From contig CACMEY010000003.1 in the NCBI GenBank assembly GCA_902612805.1, positions 62,001 through 126,000 of the forward strand: a DNA stretch of 64,000 nucleotides. Direction: 5' to 3'. The notes under the pieces are model-generated. The model searched no databases. It saw only the letters and a list, made by a program, of their open reading frames with translations, and was not told where the DNA came from. This stretch comes from an uncultured Alphaproteobacteria bacterium (GTDB lineage: Bacteria > Pseudomonadota > Alphaproteobacteria > HIMB59 > GCA-002718135). Positions 35,716 to 48,169 of this stretch are shown in pieces (within the stretch, counting starts at the first letter, position 1; every line of letters starts with the position of its first letter). The translations under genes and the position numbers were made by a program.

Positions 35716-37225
35716 TATCTTAGAATTAACGAATATAAATAAATCATTTGGTCATGTTCAAGCCAACAAAAATATTAATCTCAAAATAAACAAAGGAACA
35801 ATTCACGGCATAATTGGAGAAAACGGAGCAGGTAAATCTACTTTGATGAGTATAGTCTTTGGTCTTTACCAAGCTAATTCGGGTTCAATTAAGATTAATG
35901 GAAAAGAAATTAATTTAAGATCACCAAGAGATTCAATAATAAACGGCATTGGAATGGTTCACCAACATTTTATGTTGGTAGAAAATTTTACTGTACTTGA
36001 AAATATAATTCTTGGTTTTGAAGGTGAAACAGTATTTGGAGAAAAATTACAAAAGGCAAAAGAAGATTTAGAAAAATTATGTCAAACATATAATTTTAAT
36101 ATTGATCTTGATGCCACTATTTCAGATTTATCTGTAGGTTTTCGTCAAAGAGTGGAAATATTAAAATCTTTATATAGAGGAGCAGAAATTTTAATTCTTG
36201 ATGAGCCAACAGGAGTTCTTACACCTCAAGAAGTTGATGAATTATTTAAAATTCTTCGTTCATTAAAAGATGAAGGCAAAACCATAGTATTAATTACGCA
36301 TAAATTAATAGAAATAATGGATTTAACAAGCGAAGTATCAGTGATGCGTCAAGGCGAAATGGTTGGGCATACAAAAACTGAAGATACGAGTAAAGAACAA
36401 CTAGCTGAAATGATGGTAGGAAGAAGTGTCTTACTTAGAGTTGATAAAAAAGAAATAAAAAAAGGAGAGACCATATTCAAAGTTAATAATCTTTCAGTCA
36501 AAGACGATCTAGATGTAACGCGTGTAAAAGATGTAAACCTAGAAATATGTTCAGGAGAAATTCTGGGCATTGCTGGTGTAACTGGTAATGGACAAACTGA
36601 ATTGTTAGAAGCACTTTCAGGGATTAGAAAAGTAGAGTCTGGAAGTATTGAATTATTTGGTGAAAAAATTTCTGATCAGAATAATTTCTTAAACCCAAGA
36701 ATGCTTAAAGAAAAAGGTTTAGCGCATGTACCCGAAGACAGGCAAAGAATGGGTTTAATAAGCGATTTCAAGGCTCATGAAAATCTAATTTTTGGTTATC
36801 ATGATCAAGAGCCATATTCAAAATCTGCAATTTTGAACAATAAAGAAATTACTGAATACTCAAATAAGGTTATGCAAGAATATGATGTTAGACCTAATTC
36901 TCCAAACTTAATAACATCTAATTTTTCAGGAGGTAATCAACAAAAAATTATTTTGAGTAGAGAGCTTAATGAAAATCCAAAAGTTCTTTTAGTGGGGCAG
37001 CCAACAAGAGGTGTAGATATTGGAGCAATCGAGTTTATTCATCAACGTCTTATTGATATGAGAGATAAAGGTGCAGCAATACTATTAGCATCAGTTGAGT
37101 TAGATGAAATCTTATCCTTATCTGACAGAATAATTGTTATGTTTGATGGAAAAATTGTTGGAGAAAAGGAAAATAAAAATGTTACTGATCGTGAGCTAGG
37201 ATTGCTAATGGCTGGTGTTGCATAA
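35705..37225 (+). CDS. Nucleoside ABC transporter, double ATP-binding protein (NupO-like)
   Basis: The 506-residue ATPase has two ABC domains. Domain 1 has Walker A GENGAGKST, signature region LSVGFRQRVEILKSL and DEPTGVLTPQE. Domain 2 has the usual degenerate Walker A GVTGNGQTE, signature SGGNQQK and VGQPTRGVDIGA. This architecture is that of sugar/nucleoside importers (MglA, YufO/NupO). It energises uptake by the two following permeases. It lies 46 bp after the binding-protein gene, and its start codon lies inside a hairpin. Its stop overlaps the first permease by ATAATG. Confidence 0.94.
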   Translation: MVSPILELTNINKSFGHVQANKNINLKINKGTIHGIIGENGAGKSTLMSIVFGLYQANSGSIKINGKEINLRSPRDSIINGIGMVHQHFMLVENFTVLENIILGFEGETVFGEKLQKAKEDLEKLCQTYNFNIDLDATISDLSVGFRQRVEILKSLYRGAEILILDEPTGVLTPQEVDELFKILRSLKDEGKTIVLITHKLIEIMDLTSEVSVMRQGEMVGHTKTEDTSKEQLAEMMVGRSVLLRVDKKEIKKGETIFKVNNLSVKDDLDVTRVKDVNLEICSGEILGIAGVTGNGQTELLEALSGIRKVESGSIELFGEKISDQNNFLNPRMLKEKGLAHVPEDRQRMGLISDFKAHENLIFGYHDQEPYSKSAILNNKEITEYSNKVMQEYDVRPNSPNLITSNFSGGNQQKIILSRELNENPKVLLVGQPTRGVDIGAIEFIHQRLIDMRDKGAAILLASVELDEILSLSDRIIVMFDGKIVGEKENKNVTDRELGLLMAGVA

Positions 37226-38346
37226 TGAGTAATATTGTAGTCGATAAATCAAAAGTTCCATGGTGGGTCTCTAATGTTATTGTGCCATTAGTAAACTTAA
37301 CATTAGCATTATTAGTTTCAGGACTTTTTGTTTTTATTGCAGGTGAAAATCCAATAGAGGCAGTTAAGTTAATTATTTATGGATCATTTGGTTATATCCA
37401 AGGATTTGCTTATACACTTTATTACACAACAAATTTTATTTTTACCGGCCTAGCTTTTGCTGTAGCCTTTCATTGTAGACTATTTAATATTGGAGGAGAA
37501 GGTCAAGCATACATAGGTGGTTTAGGTGTTTTTTTAGTAGCAATAAATTTAAGTTTTCTCCCTGTTCCAATTGTTTGGCTTTTAGCAATCTTCGGTGCAT
37601 TTTTATTTGGTGCAGCATGGGCTTACATACCTGCTTATCTTCAATCAAAAAGAGGAAGTCATGTTGTTATTACAACAATTATGTTTAATTTTATCGCTTC
37701 ATCTTTAATGATTTTCTTACTTGTAGATGTGATTAGAGATACAAATCAAATGGCACCACATACGGTAAAGCTGCCAGAAGAAATTTGGTTACCAAGCTTT
37801 GAAGCATTCTCTGGAATTCTTGGTATAAAAATAAGATATTCACCTCTTAACCTAACTTTTTTATTAGCAATTGCATCATTATTTTTTGTTTGGTTTTTAG
37901 TTTGGAAAACTAAATGGGGTTATGAAATGCGAGCAGTAGGACACAATACTCAAGCAGCAATATATGCAGGTATATCACCTCATAAAAATATTATCATCGC
38001 GATGTGTATTTCTGGAGGTTTAGCAGGACTACTTGGCGTCAATGAAATTCTTGGTGTAAGCCATAAAATTCAAGCAGGCTTTCCAGCAGGATATGGATTT
38101 ACGGGAATTGCAGTTGCACTAATGGGCAGAAATCATCCGATTGGTATTTTACCAGCAGCATTTTTATTTGGAATTTTATACCAAGGAGGTTCAGAAGTTA
38201 CATTCGAAATGCCAAACATAACTAGATACATGTTCGTTGCTGTTCAAGGATTAATAATATTATTTAGTGGTGCATTAGAAAATCTTTTCAGACCGCAAAT
38301 AGAAAGTTTTTTTGTTAGAAGACTCAATAGAGAGGTAAATGCGTAA
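37225..38346 (+). CDS. Nucleoside ABC transporter permease 1 (NupP-like)
   Basis: The 373-residue membrane protein has about ten hydrophobic helices of the BPD_transp_2 (MglC/RbsC) family. Landmarks are FHCRLFNIGGEGQAYIGGLG, the conserved 'aaHsgLfNIGgeGQ' motif of nucleoside permeases, GSHVVITTIMFNFIASSLM, and KWGYEMRAVGHNTQAAIYAG followed by ISGGLAGLLG. It overlaps the ATPase and the second permease by one to four bases, so the three subunits are translationally coupled. Confidence 0.92.
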   Translation: MSNIVVDKSKVPWWVSNVIVPLVNLTLALLVSGLFVFIAGENPIEAVKLIIYGSFGYIQGFAYTLYYTTNFIFTGLAFAVAFHCRLFNIGGEGQAYIGGLGVFLVAINLSFLPVPIVWLLAIFGAFLFGAAWAYIPAYLQSKRGSHVVITTIMFNFIASSLMIFLLVDVIRDTNQMAPHTVKLPEEIWLPSFEAFSGILGIKIRYSPLNLTFLLAIASLFFVWFLVWKTKWGYEMRAVGHNTQAAIYAGISPHKNIIIAMCISGGLAGLLGVNEILGVSHKIQAGFPAGYGFTGIAVALMGRNHPIGILPAAFLFGILYQGGSEVTFEMPNITRYMFVAVQGLIILFSGALENLFRPQIESFFVRRLNREVNA

Positions 38347-39317
38347 TGGAATTTTTATCTGACATTGCTTCTTTAATTAATTCTACTTTAAGAATATCTA
38401 CGCCTTTAGTTTTTGCAGCAATGGCTGGTATATTTGCTGAAAGATCTGGGGTAATAGATTTTAGTTTAGAAGGTAAAATGCTCATGGCCGCATTTGTGGC
38501 AGCTGTTGGTTCATACTATTTAGGTAACCCGTGGTTAGGCTTATTATTAGCTATAATTGTATGTGTGTGTTTATCAATGTTACATGGATTTGCCTCGGTA
38601 ACCCACAAAGGCGATCAAGTAGTATCATGTGTTGCTATAAATATTTTAATTATTGGTTTAACAACTGCTTTAGCCGCTGCATGGTTTGGGCAAGCAGGTC
38701 TGACGCCAACTTTAAATGAAGATCAGCGTTTTTTAGAAATTCATCTTCCTTTTGCTGACGCACTAAGAGACATTCCGGTTATTGGAACACTTTATAGTGA
38801 TATATTAAGTGGTCATTACGTTTTTGTTTATTTAGCATATCTTTCTGTCCCACTAGTTTTTTGGATAGTATTTAAAACTAGTTTTGGTTTGCGTCTAAGA
38901 GCAGTCGGAGAAAATCCAAGTGCAGTAGATACTGCTGGAATCAATGTCTTTACTATGAGATATAAAGCACTAGCAATCAATGGAGTGTTAATTGCTTTTG
39001 CGGGAGCTCATTTATCAACTGCCGTTAATGCAAATTTCTTTAGAGAAATGTCAGCGGGAAGAGGATACTTAGCTTTAGCAGCAATGATCTTTGGAAAGTG
39101 GCACCCTAAAACAGCTTTAATTGCTTGTTTACTCTTTGGATTTACAGATGCTCTTCAAATAAGACTTCAAGGTGTTGAGTTACCAGCAATTGGCGAGATA
39201 CCTGTTCAATTAATACAAGCACTTCCATACATACTAACAGTAGTATTGCTTGCTGGTTTTGTTGGAAAAGCAATTGCGCCTAATGCTATTGGACAACCTT
39301 ACATTAAAGAAAGATAA
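38346..39317 (+). CDS. Nucleoside ABC transporter permease 2 (NupQ-like)
   Basis: The 323-residue membrane protein has nine or ten helices. AAMAGIFAERSGVIDFSLEG is the family N-terminal motif (GlxaERsGvvNigleG in relatives), with Asp in place of the usual Asn. KGDQVVSCVAINILIIGLT, FGLRLRAVGENPSAVDTAGI and LAAMIFGKWHPKTALIACLL complete the pattern. It pairs with the preceding permease to form the membrane channel. It is the last gene of the transporter operon. Confidence 0.92.
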   Translation: MEFLSDIASLINSTLRISTPLVFAAMAGIFAERSGVIDFSLEGKMLMAAFVAAVGSYYLGNPWLGLLLAIIVCVCLSMLHGFASVTHKGDQVVSCVAINILIIGLTTALAAAWFGQAGLTPTLNEDQRFLEIHLPFADALRDIPVIGTLYSDILSGHYVFVYLAYLSVPLVFWIVFKTSFGLRLRAVGENPSAVDTAGINVFTMRYKALAINGVLIAFAGAHLSTAVNANFFREMSAGRGYLALAAMIFGKWHPKTALIACLLFGFTDALQIRLQGVELPAIGEIPVQLIQALPYILTVVLLAGFVGKAIAPNAIGQPYIKER

Positions 39318-39372
39318 TTAAATACTTATTTAAAAAAAATTCCTATATACTTTATTTATACTAGGAGAAAAT

Positions 39373-39693
39373 ATGTCAATACTAGAAAAATACATGAAGG
39401 TTTTTAATGAAAAAGATGAAGCAGGAATGAACGAAATTATCCATGATGATTTCAAATTTACAATGCATTCTAGCGGCAATGTTCTATCAAAGTCCGACGT
39501 TATAGGCTGGGCTATGAGTGACGACATTAATGATGATAAGTCAAGAATTGTGTACGAAAATGACGAGATTGGGATACATCACTCTTTCGTTACTTTTAAA
39601 GATGGCAATACACAAGCTGTGATGGCGGTATACAAATATAAAGATGGCAAAATAATTTCACTAGAAACTGGGGCAACCAATATGCCAAAATAA
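39373..39693 (+). CDS. SnoaL/NTF2-like protein
   Basis: The 106-residue protein has the small cone-shaped NTF2-like layout: an initial helix (ILEKYMKVFNEKDEAGMNEI), HDDFKFTMHSSGNVLSKSDVIGW, and closing beta strands GNTQAVMAVYKYKDGKIISL. Proteins of this fold can be enzymes, binding domains or dehydratases; no catalytic residue set lets me choose. The ATG follows a CTAGGAGAAAAT ribosome site. It stands alone between the transporter operon and katG and ends just before a strong bidirectional terminator. Confidence 0.78.
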   Translation: MSILEKYMKVFNEKDEAGMNEIIHDDFKFTMHSSGNVLSKSDVIGWAMSDDINDDKSRIVYENDEIGIHHSFVTFKDGNTQAVMAVYKYKDGKIISLETGATNMPK

Positions 39694-39721
39694 AAAAAGT
39701 GGAACTCTAAGTTCCACTTTT
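39692..39721. terminator. Bidirectional intrinsic terminator between the NTF2-like gene and katG
   Basis: The stem AAAAGTGGAAC / GTTCCACTTTT (39695-39705 with 39711-39721) has a 5-nt loop and is perfectly paired. For katG, read leftward, it is followed by a run of seven U. For the rightward gene it is followed by UUUU and AT-rich sequence. It sits exactly between the two convergent stops. Confidence 0.88.
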
Positions 39722-39740
39722 AAATTAATTTAAACTATTT

Positions 39741-41876
<2,136 letters not shown>

Positions 41877-41936
41877 TTAGAACCTCCGTTATTTAATACT
41901 AATATATAAAGAATTTAAATTAAAGAAAAGTGAAAA

Positions 41937-42341
41937 CTATAACTCAATTTTGAAATTTTCAGGTCGCCACGTCGCAGGTGCAAGTTCAAAATCATCAAAA
42001 TCAAAAGCAGGTGCGACAGTGCATCCAATTAAACTGAAAGCACCAGAAGATCTCATAGCAAACCACGTGTTCGCTGTTATGGTGTAAATATAATTATTAT
42101 CTGATCCTAAAGAAAAAACTTCATAATTAACTCCGTCATTTGATGTGAAAACTTCTAGAGGATCTCCAGAATAAAAATGTAATATTTCATTTTTAGTTAA
42201 TCGATGCCAATGTGATTTTTCGTTCCTCTTTAATAAGTAATAAATTTGACTAACATTTTCGTTCTTAAAATTTTCAACATAATGTCCTCCTTCAGGATGA
42301 CTTATCATATTGAGTTTTTTTATTAAATTATCTGCTTCCAC
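41937..42341 (-). CDS. Cupin-type protein (DUF985)
   Basis: The 134-residue protein starts at GTG, directly after the ribA stop. It has the DUF985 pattern: LNMISHPEGGHYVENF at the N-terminus, YYLLKRNEKSHWHRL with metal-ligand-like His residues, EILHFYSGDPLEVF, and FSLIGCTVAPAFDFDDFEL near the end. Cupin_5 proteins are small beta barrels of uncertain activity, with RmlC-like folds. It follows ribA in the leftward hemB-hisI-ribA unit. Confidence 0.88.
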   Translation of the reverse strand: MEADNLIKKLNMISHPEGGHYVENFKNENVSQIYYLLKRNEKSHWHRLTKNEILHFYSGDPLEVFTSNDGVNYEVFSLGSDNNYIYTITANTWFAMRSSGAFSLIGCTVAPAFDFDDFELAPATWRPENFKIEL

Positions 42342-42932
42342 TTAGATTAAATGACCAAGTTTGCTTTTCTTAGTTGAGATATATTTTTCATTATACTTAT
42401 TGGTGTCTGAGAAGATAGGAATTCTTTGATTTACTTTGATACCCATATCTTCAAGCGCTTTTATTTTTTTTGGATTATTAGTCATCAAATCTAATTTTTT
42501 GATTGCTAAATATTTTACCATTCCAGCAATATTTTCATATGTTCTCTCATCATCTTTGAAACCCAATTGATGATTAGCTTCAACGGTATCTAGTCCCTTA
42601 TCTTGTAAACTATATGCTTTAATTTTGTTTGAAAGACCAATACCTCTTCCTTCTTGTTGAAGATAAAAAATAACCCCTCTTCCATTTTGAGCAATTTGTT
42701 TTAATGATTCAGTTAGTTGGAATCTACAATCACATCTCATACTAAAAAAAGATTCCCCTGTAATACATTGCGAATGAATTCTTGATAAAACTGGCTCATC
42801 GGTAAGCAAGTCACCCATACATATTGCTAAATGATCTTTAGATTCATTTTCATCTGTAAAGGCATGCACAGTGAACTCACCAATATCTGTTGGAAGTTTA
42901 CTAGTCTCAATAAACTTTAATTTGTCTGACAT
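42342..42932 (-). CDS. ribA: GTP cyclohydrolase II
   Basis: RibA opens the imidazole ring of GTP in the first step of riboflavin synthesis. The 196-residue protein has the zinc-binding cysteines in SQCITGESFFSMRCDCRFQL, then QQEGRGIGLSNKIKAY, DTVEANHQLGFKDDERTY and LMTNNPKKIKALEDMGI. It is a stand-alone RibA without a fused RibB. It overlaps the hisI start at 42932 by one base. Confidence 0.96.
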   Translation of the reverse strand: MSDKLKFIETSKLPTDIGEFTVHAFTDENESKDHLAICMGDLLTDEPVLSRIHSQCITGESFFSMRCDCRFQLTESLKQIAQNGRGVIFYLQQEGRGIGLSNKIKAYSLQDKGLDTVEANHQLGFKDDERTYENIAGMVKYLAIKKLDLMTNNPKKIKALEDMGIKVNQRIPIFSDTNKYNEKYISTKKSKLGHLI

Positions 42933-43405
42933 TATAGTTTAGTAGGATTTGGGACACCTTTATATACTTCTTCAGGATCAAAAACTTTTTCTTTCTCTTC
43001 AAATTTAAGAACAACTTTAGAACTAGTATTATCCAAAGGAATACTTCTATAAAAACATGACCTATATCCTACATGACAGCTAGCACCACCTTTGACATCA
43101 ACCCTTAACCAAACACAATCTTGATCATCATCAATTCTTATTTCTTTTATCTTCTGAGTTAATCCACTTGTTTTACCCTTATGCCAAAGTGTATTTCTGC
43201 TTCTAGAAAAATAAACAGCTTCACCCAAACTGATAGTTTTTTTAAAAGCTTCTTCATTCATATAACCTTGCATAAGTAGTTCACCAGATGAAAAATCTGT
43301 TGTTACAACCGGTATTAGACCATTTGAATCAAATTTCGGAGCAAGTTCATTTGACTCTTCAACTTGTTCTATAGATTTTCTTTTTTCAAATTGAATGTTA
43401 TTCAT
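42932..43405 (-). CDS. hisI: Phosphoribosyl-AMP cyclohydrolase
   Basis: HisI performs step 3 of histidine synthesis, hydrolysing the PR-AMP ring. The 157-residue enzyme has the core [38 protein letters not shown], the metal site [12 protein letters not shown] and the zinc cysteines [14 protein letters not shown]. It is the his gene missing from the main cluster at 14.5-18 kb and is encoded between hemB and ribA, overlapping hemB by eight bases. Confidence 0.96.
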   Translation of the reverse strand: MNNIQFEKRKSIEQVEESNELAPKFDSNGLIPVVTTDFSSGELLMQGYMNEEAFKKTISLGEAVYFSRSRNTLWHKGKTSGLTQKIKEIRIDDDQDCVWLRVDVKGGASCHVGYRSCFYRSIPLDNTSSKVVLKFEEKEKVFDPEEVYKGVPNPTKL

Positions 43406-44399
43406 TTTTTAATTTTTCAGCAGCTTCTAATGCAAAGTAAGTCAGTATACCATTTGCCCCAGCTCTTTTAAAAGATAAAAGAGATTCCATTACAACTTTT
43501 TCATTAAGCCAACCTTTATTAATTGACTCTTTTATCATCGAATATTCACCAGATACTTGGTAGGCAAAAGTTGGAACTTTAAATTCTGATTTTATTCTAG
43601 AAATAATATCAAGATAAGGCATACCAGGTTTAACCATTACCATATCTGCACCTTCACTTATATCTAATCCAACTTCTCTAATAGCTTCATCACTGTTTGA
43701 TGGATCCATTTGATATGTTAATTTACCATCTTTACCTAAATTAGAACCAGAACCTATAGCATCTCTAAAAGGTCCATAAAAACCTGAAGCATATTTTGCA
43801 GCATAAGAGAGAATAAGGGTATCTGCTAAATTGTTTGAATCTAATGCAGTTCTTATTCTTCCCACTCTTCCATCCATCATATCCGACGGGGCGATTACAT
43901 CACAACCAGCATTTGCTTGGACTAGAGCCTGTTGTTCCAAAACCTCCAAAGTTTTATCATTATCTATTTTATCATTTATAACTAAACCATCATGCCCATG
44001 GTCCGTAAAAGGATCTAACGCAACATCGCATACAATACCAATATTTGGAAAATCTTTTTTGATACTTTTAATTGATCTGCATACCAAGTTGTTTTCATCT
44101 ATTGCTAAACTGCCCTTAGAATTTTTAAGACCACTTTCAATTTGTGGAAAAATTGCAATAGCAGGAATATTAAATGTAACCGCTTTCTCTACTTGATTTA
44201 AAAGTTTATCAATGGAGTATCTGCTAACACCAGGCATCGAATTAATAGGATCATCAACCTTATTTCCCTCGCATACAAATAGAGGTAAGATCAAATCATT
44301 AACACTAAGAGTATTTTCAGCAACTAAACGACGAGAAAATTCTTTGATTCTATTACGTCTAAGTCTTGTACTTGGAAACTTGCCTTGCATGTTATTCAT
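43398..44399 (-). CDS. hemB: Porphobilinogen synthase (delta-aminolevulinic acid dehydratase)
   Basis: HemB condenses two 5-aminolevulinate molecules to porphobilinogen in haem synthesis. The 333-residue enzyme starts [19 protein letters not shown]. It carries [17 protein letters not shown], an Asp-type metal site that points to the Mg-dependent form rather than the zinc-cysteine form. The Schiff-base lysine is in [16 protein letters not shown], with [11 protein letters not shown] after it. It starts the hemB-hisI-ribA-cupin unit, 3 bp after thrS on the same strand. Starts at 44399 and 44390 are both possible. Confidence 0.96.
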   Translation of the reverse strand: MNNMQGKFPSTRLRRNRIKEFSRRLVAENTLSVNDLILPLFVCEGNKVDDPINSMPGVSRYSIDKLLNQVEKAVTFNIPAIAIFPQIESGLKNSKGSLAIDENNLVCRSIKSIKKDFPNIGIVCDVALDPFTDHGHDGLVINDKIDNDKTLEVLEQQALVQANAGCDVIAPSDMMDGRVGRIRTALDSNNLADTLILSYAAKYASGFYGPFRDAIGSGSNLGKDGKLTYQMDPSNSDEAIREVGLDISEGADMVMVKPGMPYLDIISRIKSEFKVPTFAYQVSGEYSMIKESINKGWLNEKVVMESLLSFKRAGANGILTYFALEAAEKLKNE

Positions 44400-44402
44400 T
44401 TT

Positions 44403-46328
44403 TTATTCTATTGGTGATTTTGCTTCTTTAGATAAGCTAGTAACAATATCATCTAATTTAAAGGTCTTTGTTTCAGACGATCCTATTCTTCTAACCGACA
44501 CTGTTTTATCTTGAGCTTCTTTTTTTCCAACAGCGATAATTGCTGGCACCTTACTATTACTGTGTTCACGTATTTTATAACCAATTTTTTCATTACGCGT
44601 ATCTATTTCGGCTCTAATTCCTTTTGATACTAATGCTTTTTGTACCTTATATGCATACTCATCAGTATCTGATGTAATTGTAGCAACTACAGCTTGCAAT
44701 GGTGAAAGCCAAAATGGAAGATGGCCAGCATAATGTTCAATTAGAATACCGGTGAATCTCTCTAAGGAACCAAATAGAGCTCTATGCAACATAACAGGTA
44801 TTTTTTTATTTCCATCTTCTCCAATATAAGTAGCACCCAATCTTCCAGGTAAATTTAAATCTACTTGCAGTGTTCCGCATTGCCAGTCTCTGCCAATTGC
44901 ATCACGTAAAACAAACTCTAATTTTGGACCGTAAAATGCACCTTCTCCTGGGTTGAGTGTGTACTCAAGACCAGTTGCTTCCATGGCTTGCATTAATGCA
45001 GCCTCAGCTTTATCCCAAATAGCATCATCTCCCACACGTTTTTCAGGACGATCAGAAAATTTAATTCTAACATTATCAAAACCAAAGTCCTTATAGATAC
45101 TAAGTATTAAATCACATACCGTTTTACTCTCTTGTGTAATTTGATCTTCTGTACAAAATATATGTGCATCATCTTGTGTGAATGCTCTTACCCTCATTAA
45201 TCCATGAAGAGCACCAGACGGTTCATAACGATGTACTTTTCCGAATTCAGATAATAGAAATGGTAAATCTCTATAACTTTTTAATCCTTGTTTAAAAATT
45301 TCTACAGCGCCAGGGCAATTCATTGGTTTGATAGCATAAATTTTATCATCTTTAGCTTCAGTCCTAAACATCATGTCGCTAAATTTGTCCCAGTGACCAG
45401 ACGTTTCCCATAGTGACTTATCCATCATGTCGGGTGTATTAGTTTCTACGTAACCTGCCTTGTCTTGTCTGTTTCGCATATAATTTATTAACGATTGGAA
45501 TAATGTCCAACCTTTAGGATGCCAAAATACCGCTCCAGGAGCCTCTTCCTGAAAGTGAAATAAATCCATTTCTCTTCCCAGTTTTCGGTGATCTCTTTTT
45601 TCTGCTTCTTCAATTTGTAAAAGGTGTTGTGCAAGATCTTTTTCTGTTGCCCAGGCAGTTCCATAAATTCTTGTTAACATTGCATTAGATGAATCACCTC
45701 GCCAGTAAGCACCAGCAACTTTCATTAATTTAAATGCTTTACCAATTTGTTTTGTTGAAACCATATGAGGTCCTCGGCACAAGTCTAACCAATCACCTTG
45801 TTTGTAAATACTAATTTCCTCATTATCAGGCAGATCATTAATTAGTTCAACTTTATAGTCTTCACCTTTGTCTTTAAAATATTTTATCGATTCCTCTTTA
45901 GACCACACTTCTCTTATGAAATTTTTATTTCTTTGAATGATATCGTGCATCTTCTTTTCAATTTTTGGAAGATCTGCAACAGTAAAAGGTTCATCTCTTG
46001 CAAAATCATAATAAAAACCATTTTCAATTGCTGGACCAATTGTAACTTGTGTTCCGGGGAATAATTCCTGGACAGCTTCTGCCATTACATGAGCACAATC
46101 ATGTCGTATTAATTCAAGTGCTTCCTCGCTATCTCTTTTTAAAATCGATACAGATGCATTAACATTAATAGGTAAACTAATATCTTTTATCTCATTATTA
46201 ATTTTTATAGCAACTGATTCCTTGGCAAGAGATTTAGAAATTTGCGATGCCAATTCAAGACCATTGATGCCTTTATCAACTTCCTTTTTATTGCCATCTG
46301 GAAATGTAATTATTATCTTTTCACTCAT
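44403..46328 (-). CDS. thrS: Threonyl-tRNA synthetase
   Basis: The enzyme charges tRNA-Thr. The 641-residue class II synthetase has an N-terminal TGS domain ([20 protein letters not shown]), the editing domain with [18 protein letters not shown], and the catalytic core with motif 2 [20 protein letters not shown] and [10 protein letters not shown]. Motif 3 is [20 protein letters not shown]. The anticodon-binding domain follows ([35 protein letters not shown]). It overlaps cysS by four bases, so the two synthetases are translated from one message. Confidence 0.98.
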   Translation of the reverse strand: MSEKIIITFPDGNKKEVDKGINGLELASQISKSLAKESVAIKINNEIKDISLPINVNASVSILKRDSEEALELIRHDCAHVMAEAVQELFPGTQVTIGPAIENGFYYDFARDEPFTVADLPKIEKKMHDIIQRNKNFIREVWSKEESIKYFKDKGEDYKVELINDLPDNEEISIYKQGDWLDLCRGPHMVSTKQIGKAFKLMKVAGAYWRGDSSNAMLTRIYGTAWATEKDLAQHLLQIEEAEKRDHRKLGREMDLFHFQEEAPGAVFWHPKGWTLFQSLINYMRNRQDKAGYVETNTPDMMDKSLWETSGHWDKFSDMMFRTEAKDDKIYAIKPMNCPGAVEIFKQGLKSYRDLPFLLSEFGKVHRYEPSGALHGLMRVRAFTQDDAHIFCTEDQITQESKTVCDLILSIYKDFGFDNVRIKFSDRPEKRVGDDAIWDKAEAALMQAMEATGLEYTLNPGEGAFYGPKLEFVLRDAIGRDWQCGTLQVDLNLPGRLGATYIGEDGNKKIPVMLHRALFGSLERFTGILIEHYAGHLPFWLSPLQAVVATITSDTDEYAYKVQKALVSKGIRAEIDTRNEKIGYKIREHSNSKVPAIIAVGKKEAQDKTVSVRRIGSSETKTFKLDDIVTSLSKEAKSPIE

Positions 46329-47707
46329 CTAGATTTCCGCCAAATCGTTCCTTTATCAGTATCTTCTATTTCTATACCTTTATCTTTTAATGTGTCCCTA
46401 ATAGTATCTGCCAAATTAAAATTTTTACTGCGTCTAGCTTCATTACGTTCATTTATCAACCTTTCAATTTCTTCAGTATTTTCAGTATCTTTTTGATTAT
46501 AACCTAACCAATTTCCTGGATCATCTTCAAGAATACCTAATATTTTACCAGCAGAAAGAAGATTTTTTTTGATTTCTTTTTTTCTTTCATCAGATCCAGA
46601 TGAAGCATCATTTGCTTCTTCATTAAGTTTTGCAATGACTTTAGGTGTATTCAAATCATCTAAAAATGATTCCATTATAGAATCAGAAGGTAAGTTAGAA
46701 TCTATTTCAACTTCTGAGAGCTCTAATAGAACTCTATAAAGTCGATCTATCATTTTGCTATTTTGTTCAATGATTTCTTCTGTCCAGTTCAATGGCTGTT
46801 TGTAATGAGCTGACAACAATGTTAATCGCAAAACCTCTCCCTTGTATTTTTTATTGAGATCATGAACGAGTCTAATATTGCCAATTGACTTTGACATTTT
46901 TTCTCCCTCAACATTAACAAATCCATTATGAAACCAATAAGTTGCAAAATCTTTAGGATCTTTATTTTCAGAGATGGAACAAGTTTGTGCTATTTCATTT
47001 TCATGATGTGGAAACACCAAGTCAATACCACCGCTATGGATATCAAAAGGTAGGCCTAATGATTTTTCTGACATAACGGAGCACTCTAAATGCCATCCTG
47101 GTCTTCCAAATCCCCAAGGTGAATCCCAACCAGGTAAGGGTGAGGGAGATGGTTTCCATAAAATAAAATCTGCTGGATCTTTTTTGAACGGCGCTACTTC
47201 AACACGGCTTCCAGCTATTTGTTCATCTCTATTTCTTTTTGAAAGAATTCCATAATTATTAAAACTTGGCACATGAAATAAAACATGCCCCTCTTTTTCA
47301 TAAGCTTTATTTTCATCAATTAATTTTTTTATTAACTCGATCATTTCTTTAATATGATCAGTTGCCCTTGGTTGAATATCAGGAAGATTAACGCCAAGTG
47401 CACTCATGTCATTATTGTAAATCTCTGTATATTTATTTGTGATAACACTTATGTCCTCACCTGTTTCTTTAGAAGCTTCTATAATCTTGTCATCAATATC
47501 AGTGATATTAGACACATAGGTCACTTGTTTAAATTGTGTTTTTAATACACGGACTAATAAATCATTTACAACTGCCATACGCGCATTACCTATGTGCGCA
47601 AAATTGTAAACAGTTGGACCGCAAGCATATATTCTTACATGATCTGGATTAACTGGTTTAAAAAATTCTTTTTTACCACTTAATGTGTTTTGTAACTGTA
47701 ATGACAT
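46325..47707 (-). CDS. cysS: Cysteinyl-tRNA synthetase
   Basis: The enzyme charges tRNA-Cys. The 460-residue class I enzyme has [19 protein letters not shown] with the zinc cysteine and HIGH-like HIGN, the WHLECSVMS zinc ligand region, [11 protein letters not shown], and [11 protein letters not shown] (KMSKS loop). The C-terminal helical domain ends [13 protein letters not shown] at 47707 was used; a TTG directly before it is the alternative. Normal length, leftward with thrS. Confidence 0.97.
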   Translation of the reverse strand: MSLQLQNTLSGKKEFFKPVNPDHVRIYACGPTVYNFAHIGNARMAVVNDLLVRVLKTQFKQVTYVSNITDIDDKIIEASKETGEDISVITNKYTEIYNNDMSALGVNLPDIQPRATDHIKEMIELIKKLIDENKAYEKEGHVLFHVPSFNNYGILSKRNRDEQIAGSRVEVAPFKKDPADFILWKPSPSPLPGWDSPWGFGRPGWHLECSVMSEKSLGLPFDIHSGGIDLVFPHHENEIAQTCSISENKDPKDFATYWFHNGFVNVEGEKMSKSIGNIRLVHDLNKKYKGEVLRLTLLSAHYKQPLNWTEEIIEQNSKMIDRLYRVLLELSEVEIDSNLPSDSIMESFLDDLNTPKVIAKLNEEANDASSGSDERKKEIKKNLLSAGKILGILEDDPGNWLGYNQKDTENTEEIERLINERNEARRSKNFNLADTIRDTLKDKGIEIEDTDKGTIWRKSR

Positions 47708-47718
47708 CAATATAATTT

Positions 47719-48141
47719 TTAATAATTAAGTTCTATTACCACGGGTTCGCCATGAACTAAAATGATTGCGGCTTTTTCAAATGATGGAGGACCTTTTGGT
47801 TGATAATTATTACTAAAGGCAAAACCTTCTTTTGGTCTCCAGAATAATCCAGTCTTTAATTTTCCATCTGAATCTTCATCGTGATAGGCAACAATTGCTA
47901 TTTTTCCTTCATGTATCTTACTCAAAGGAACTACAACCTCACCCTTTTGCACTCTTTTTCTAAGGCTCTCAATTGCTAATTCTTCATCCAAAAAGCTCTC
48001 TTTTGAGTCATATATCTTAACATCAATGTAACCATCACCATGTTCTACATTTGGAAAAATGATAGTTCCATGTGCAAAAAGACCTAAAGACCATGTGACT
48101 GTTAAGCCAAAAAAGAATATTTTAGTAAAAAAACTTTTCAT
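47719..48141 (-). CDS. DUF2141 secreted protein
   Basis: The 140-residue product has a signal peptide (FTKIFFFGLTVTWSLGLFA) and a domain with DGYIDVKIYDSKESFL, IAIVAYHDEDSDGKLKTGLF and GPPSFEKAAIILVHGEPVVI. The 'yhDeDsdGKLkTg' and 'GPPSFE' motifs are hallmarks of DUF2141, a periplasmic or secreted beta-sandwich family of unknown function. It precedes cysS on the same strand, 11 bp apart, and is divergent from pabB across only 28 bp. Confidence 0.85.
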   Translation of the reverse strand: MKSFFTKIFFFGLTVTWSLGLFAHGTIIFPNVEHGDGYIDVKIYDSKESFLDEELAIESLRKRVQKGEVVVPLSKIHEGKIAIVAYHDEDSDGKLKTGLFWRPKEGFAFSNNYQPKGPPSFEKAAIILVHGEPVVIELNY

Positions 48142-48155
48142 ATAAGTATCCTAAT

Positions 48156-48161
48156 TATAAT
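48156..48161 (+). promoter_or_regulatory. Perfect -10 box directly before pabB (possible leaderless start)
   Basis: TATAAT at 48156-48161 is a consensus -10 hexamer. Only eight bases separate it from the pabB GTG start at 48170, so transcription from this promoter would begin at or next to the start codon. No convincing -35 TTGACA was found upstream. The whole divergent gap is 28 bp. Confidence 0.45.
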
Positions 48162-48169
48162 AGAATCAA

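Noticed and set aside
42064-42069. Another CACGTG hexamer as a parS candidate
   Set aside because: It lies inside the cupin gene and lacks the flanking TTT/AAA of the parS core.
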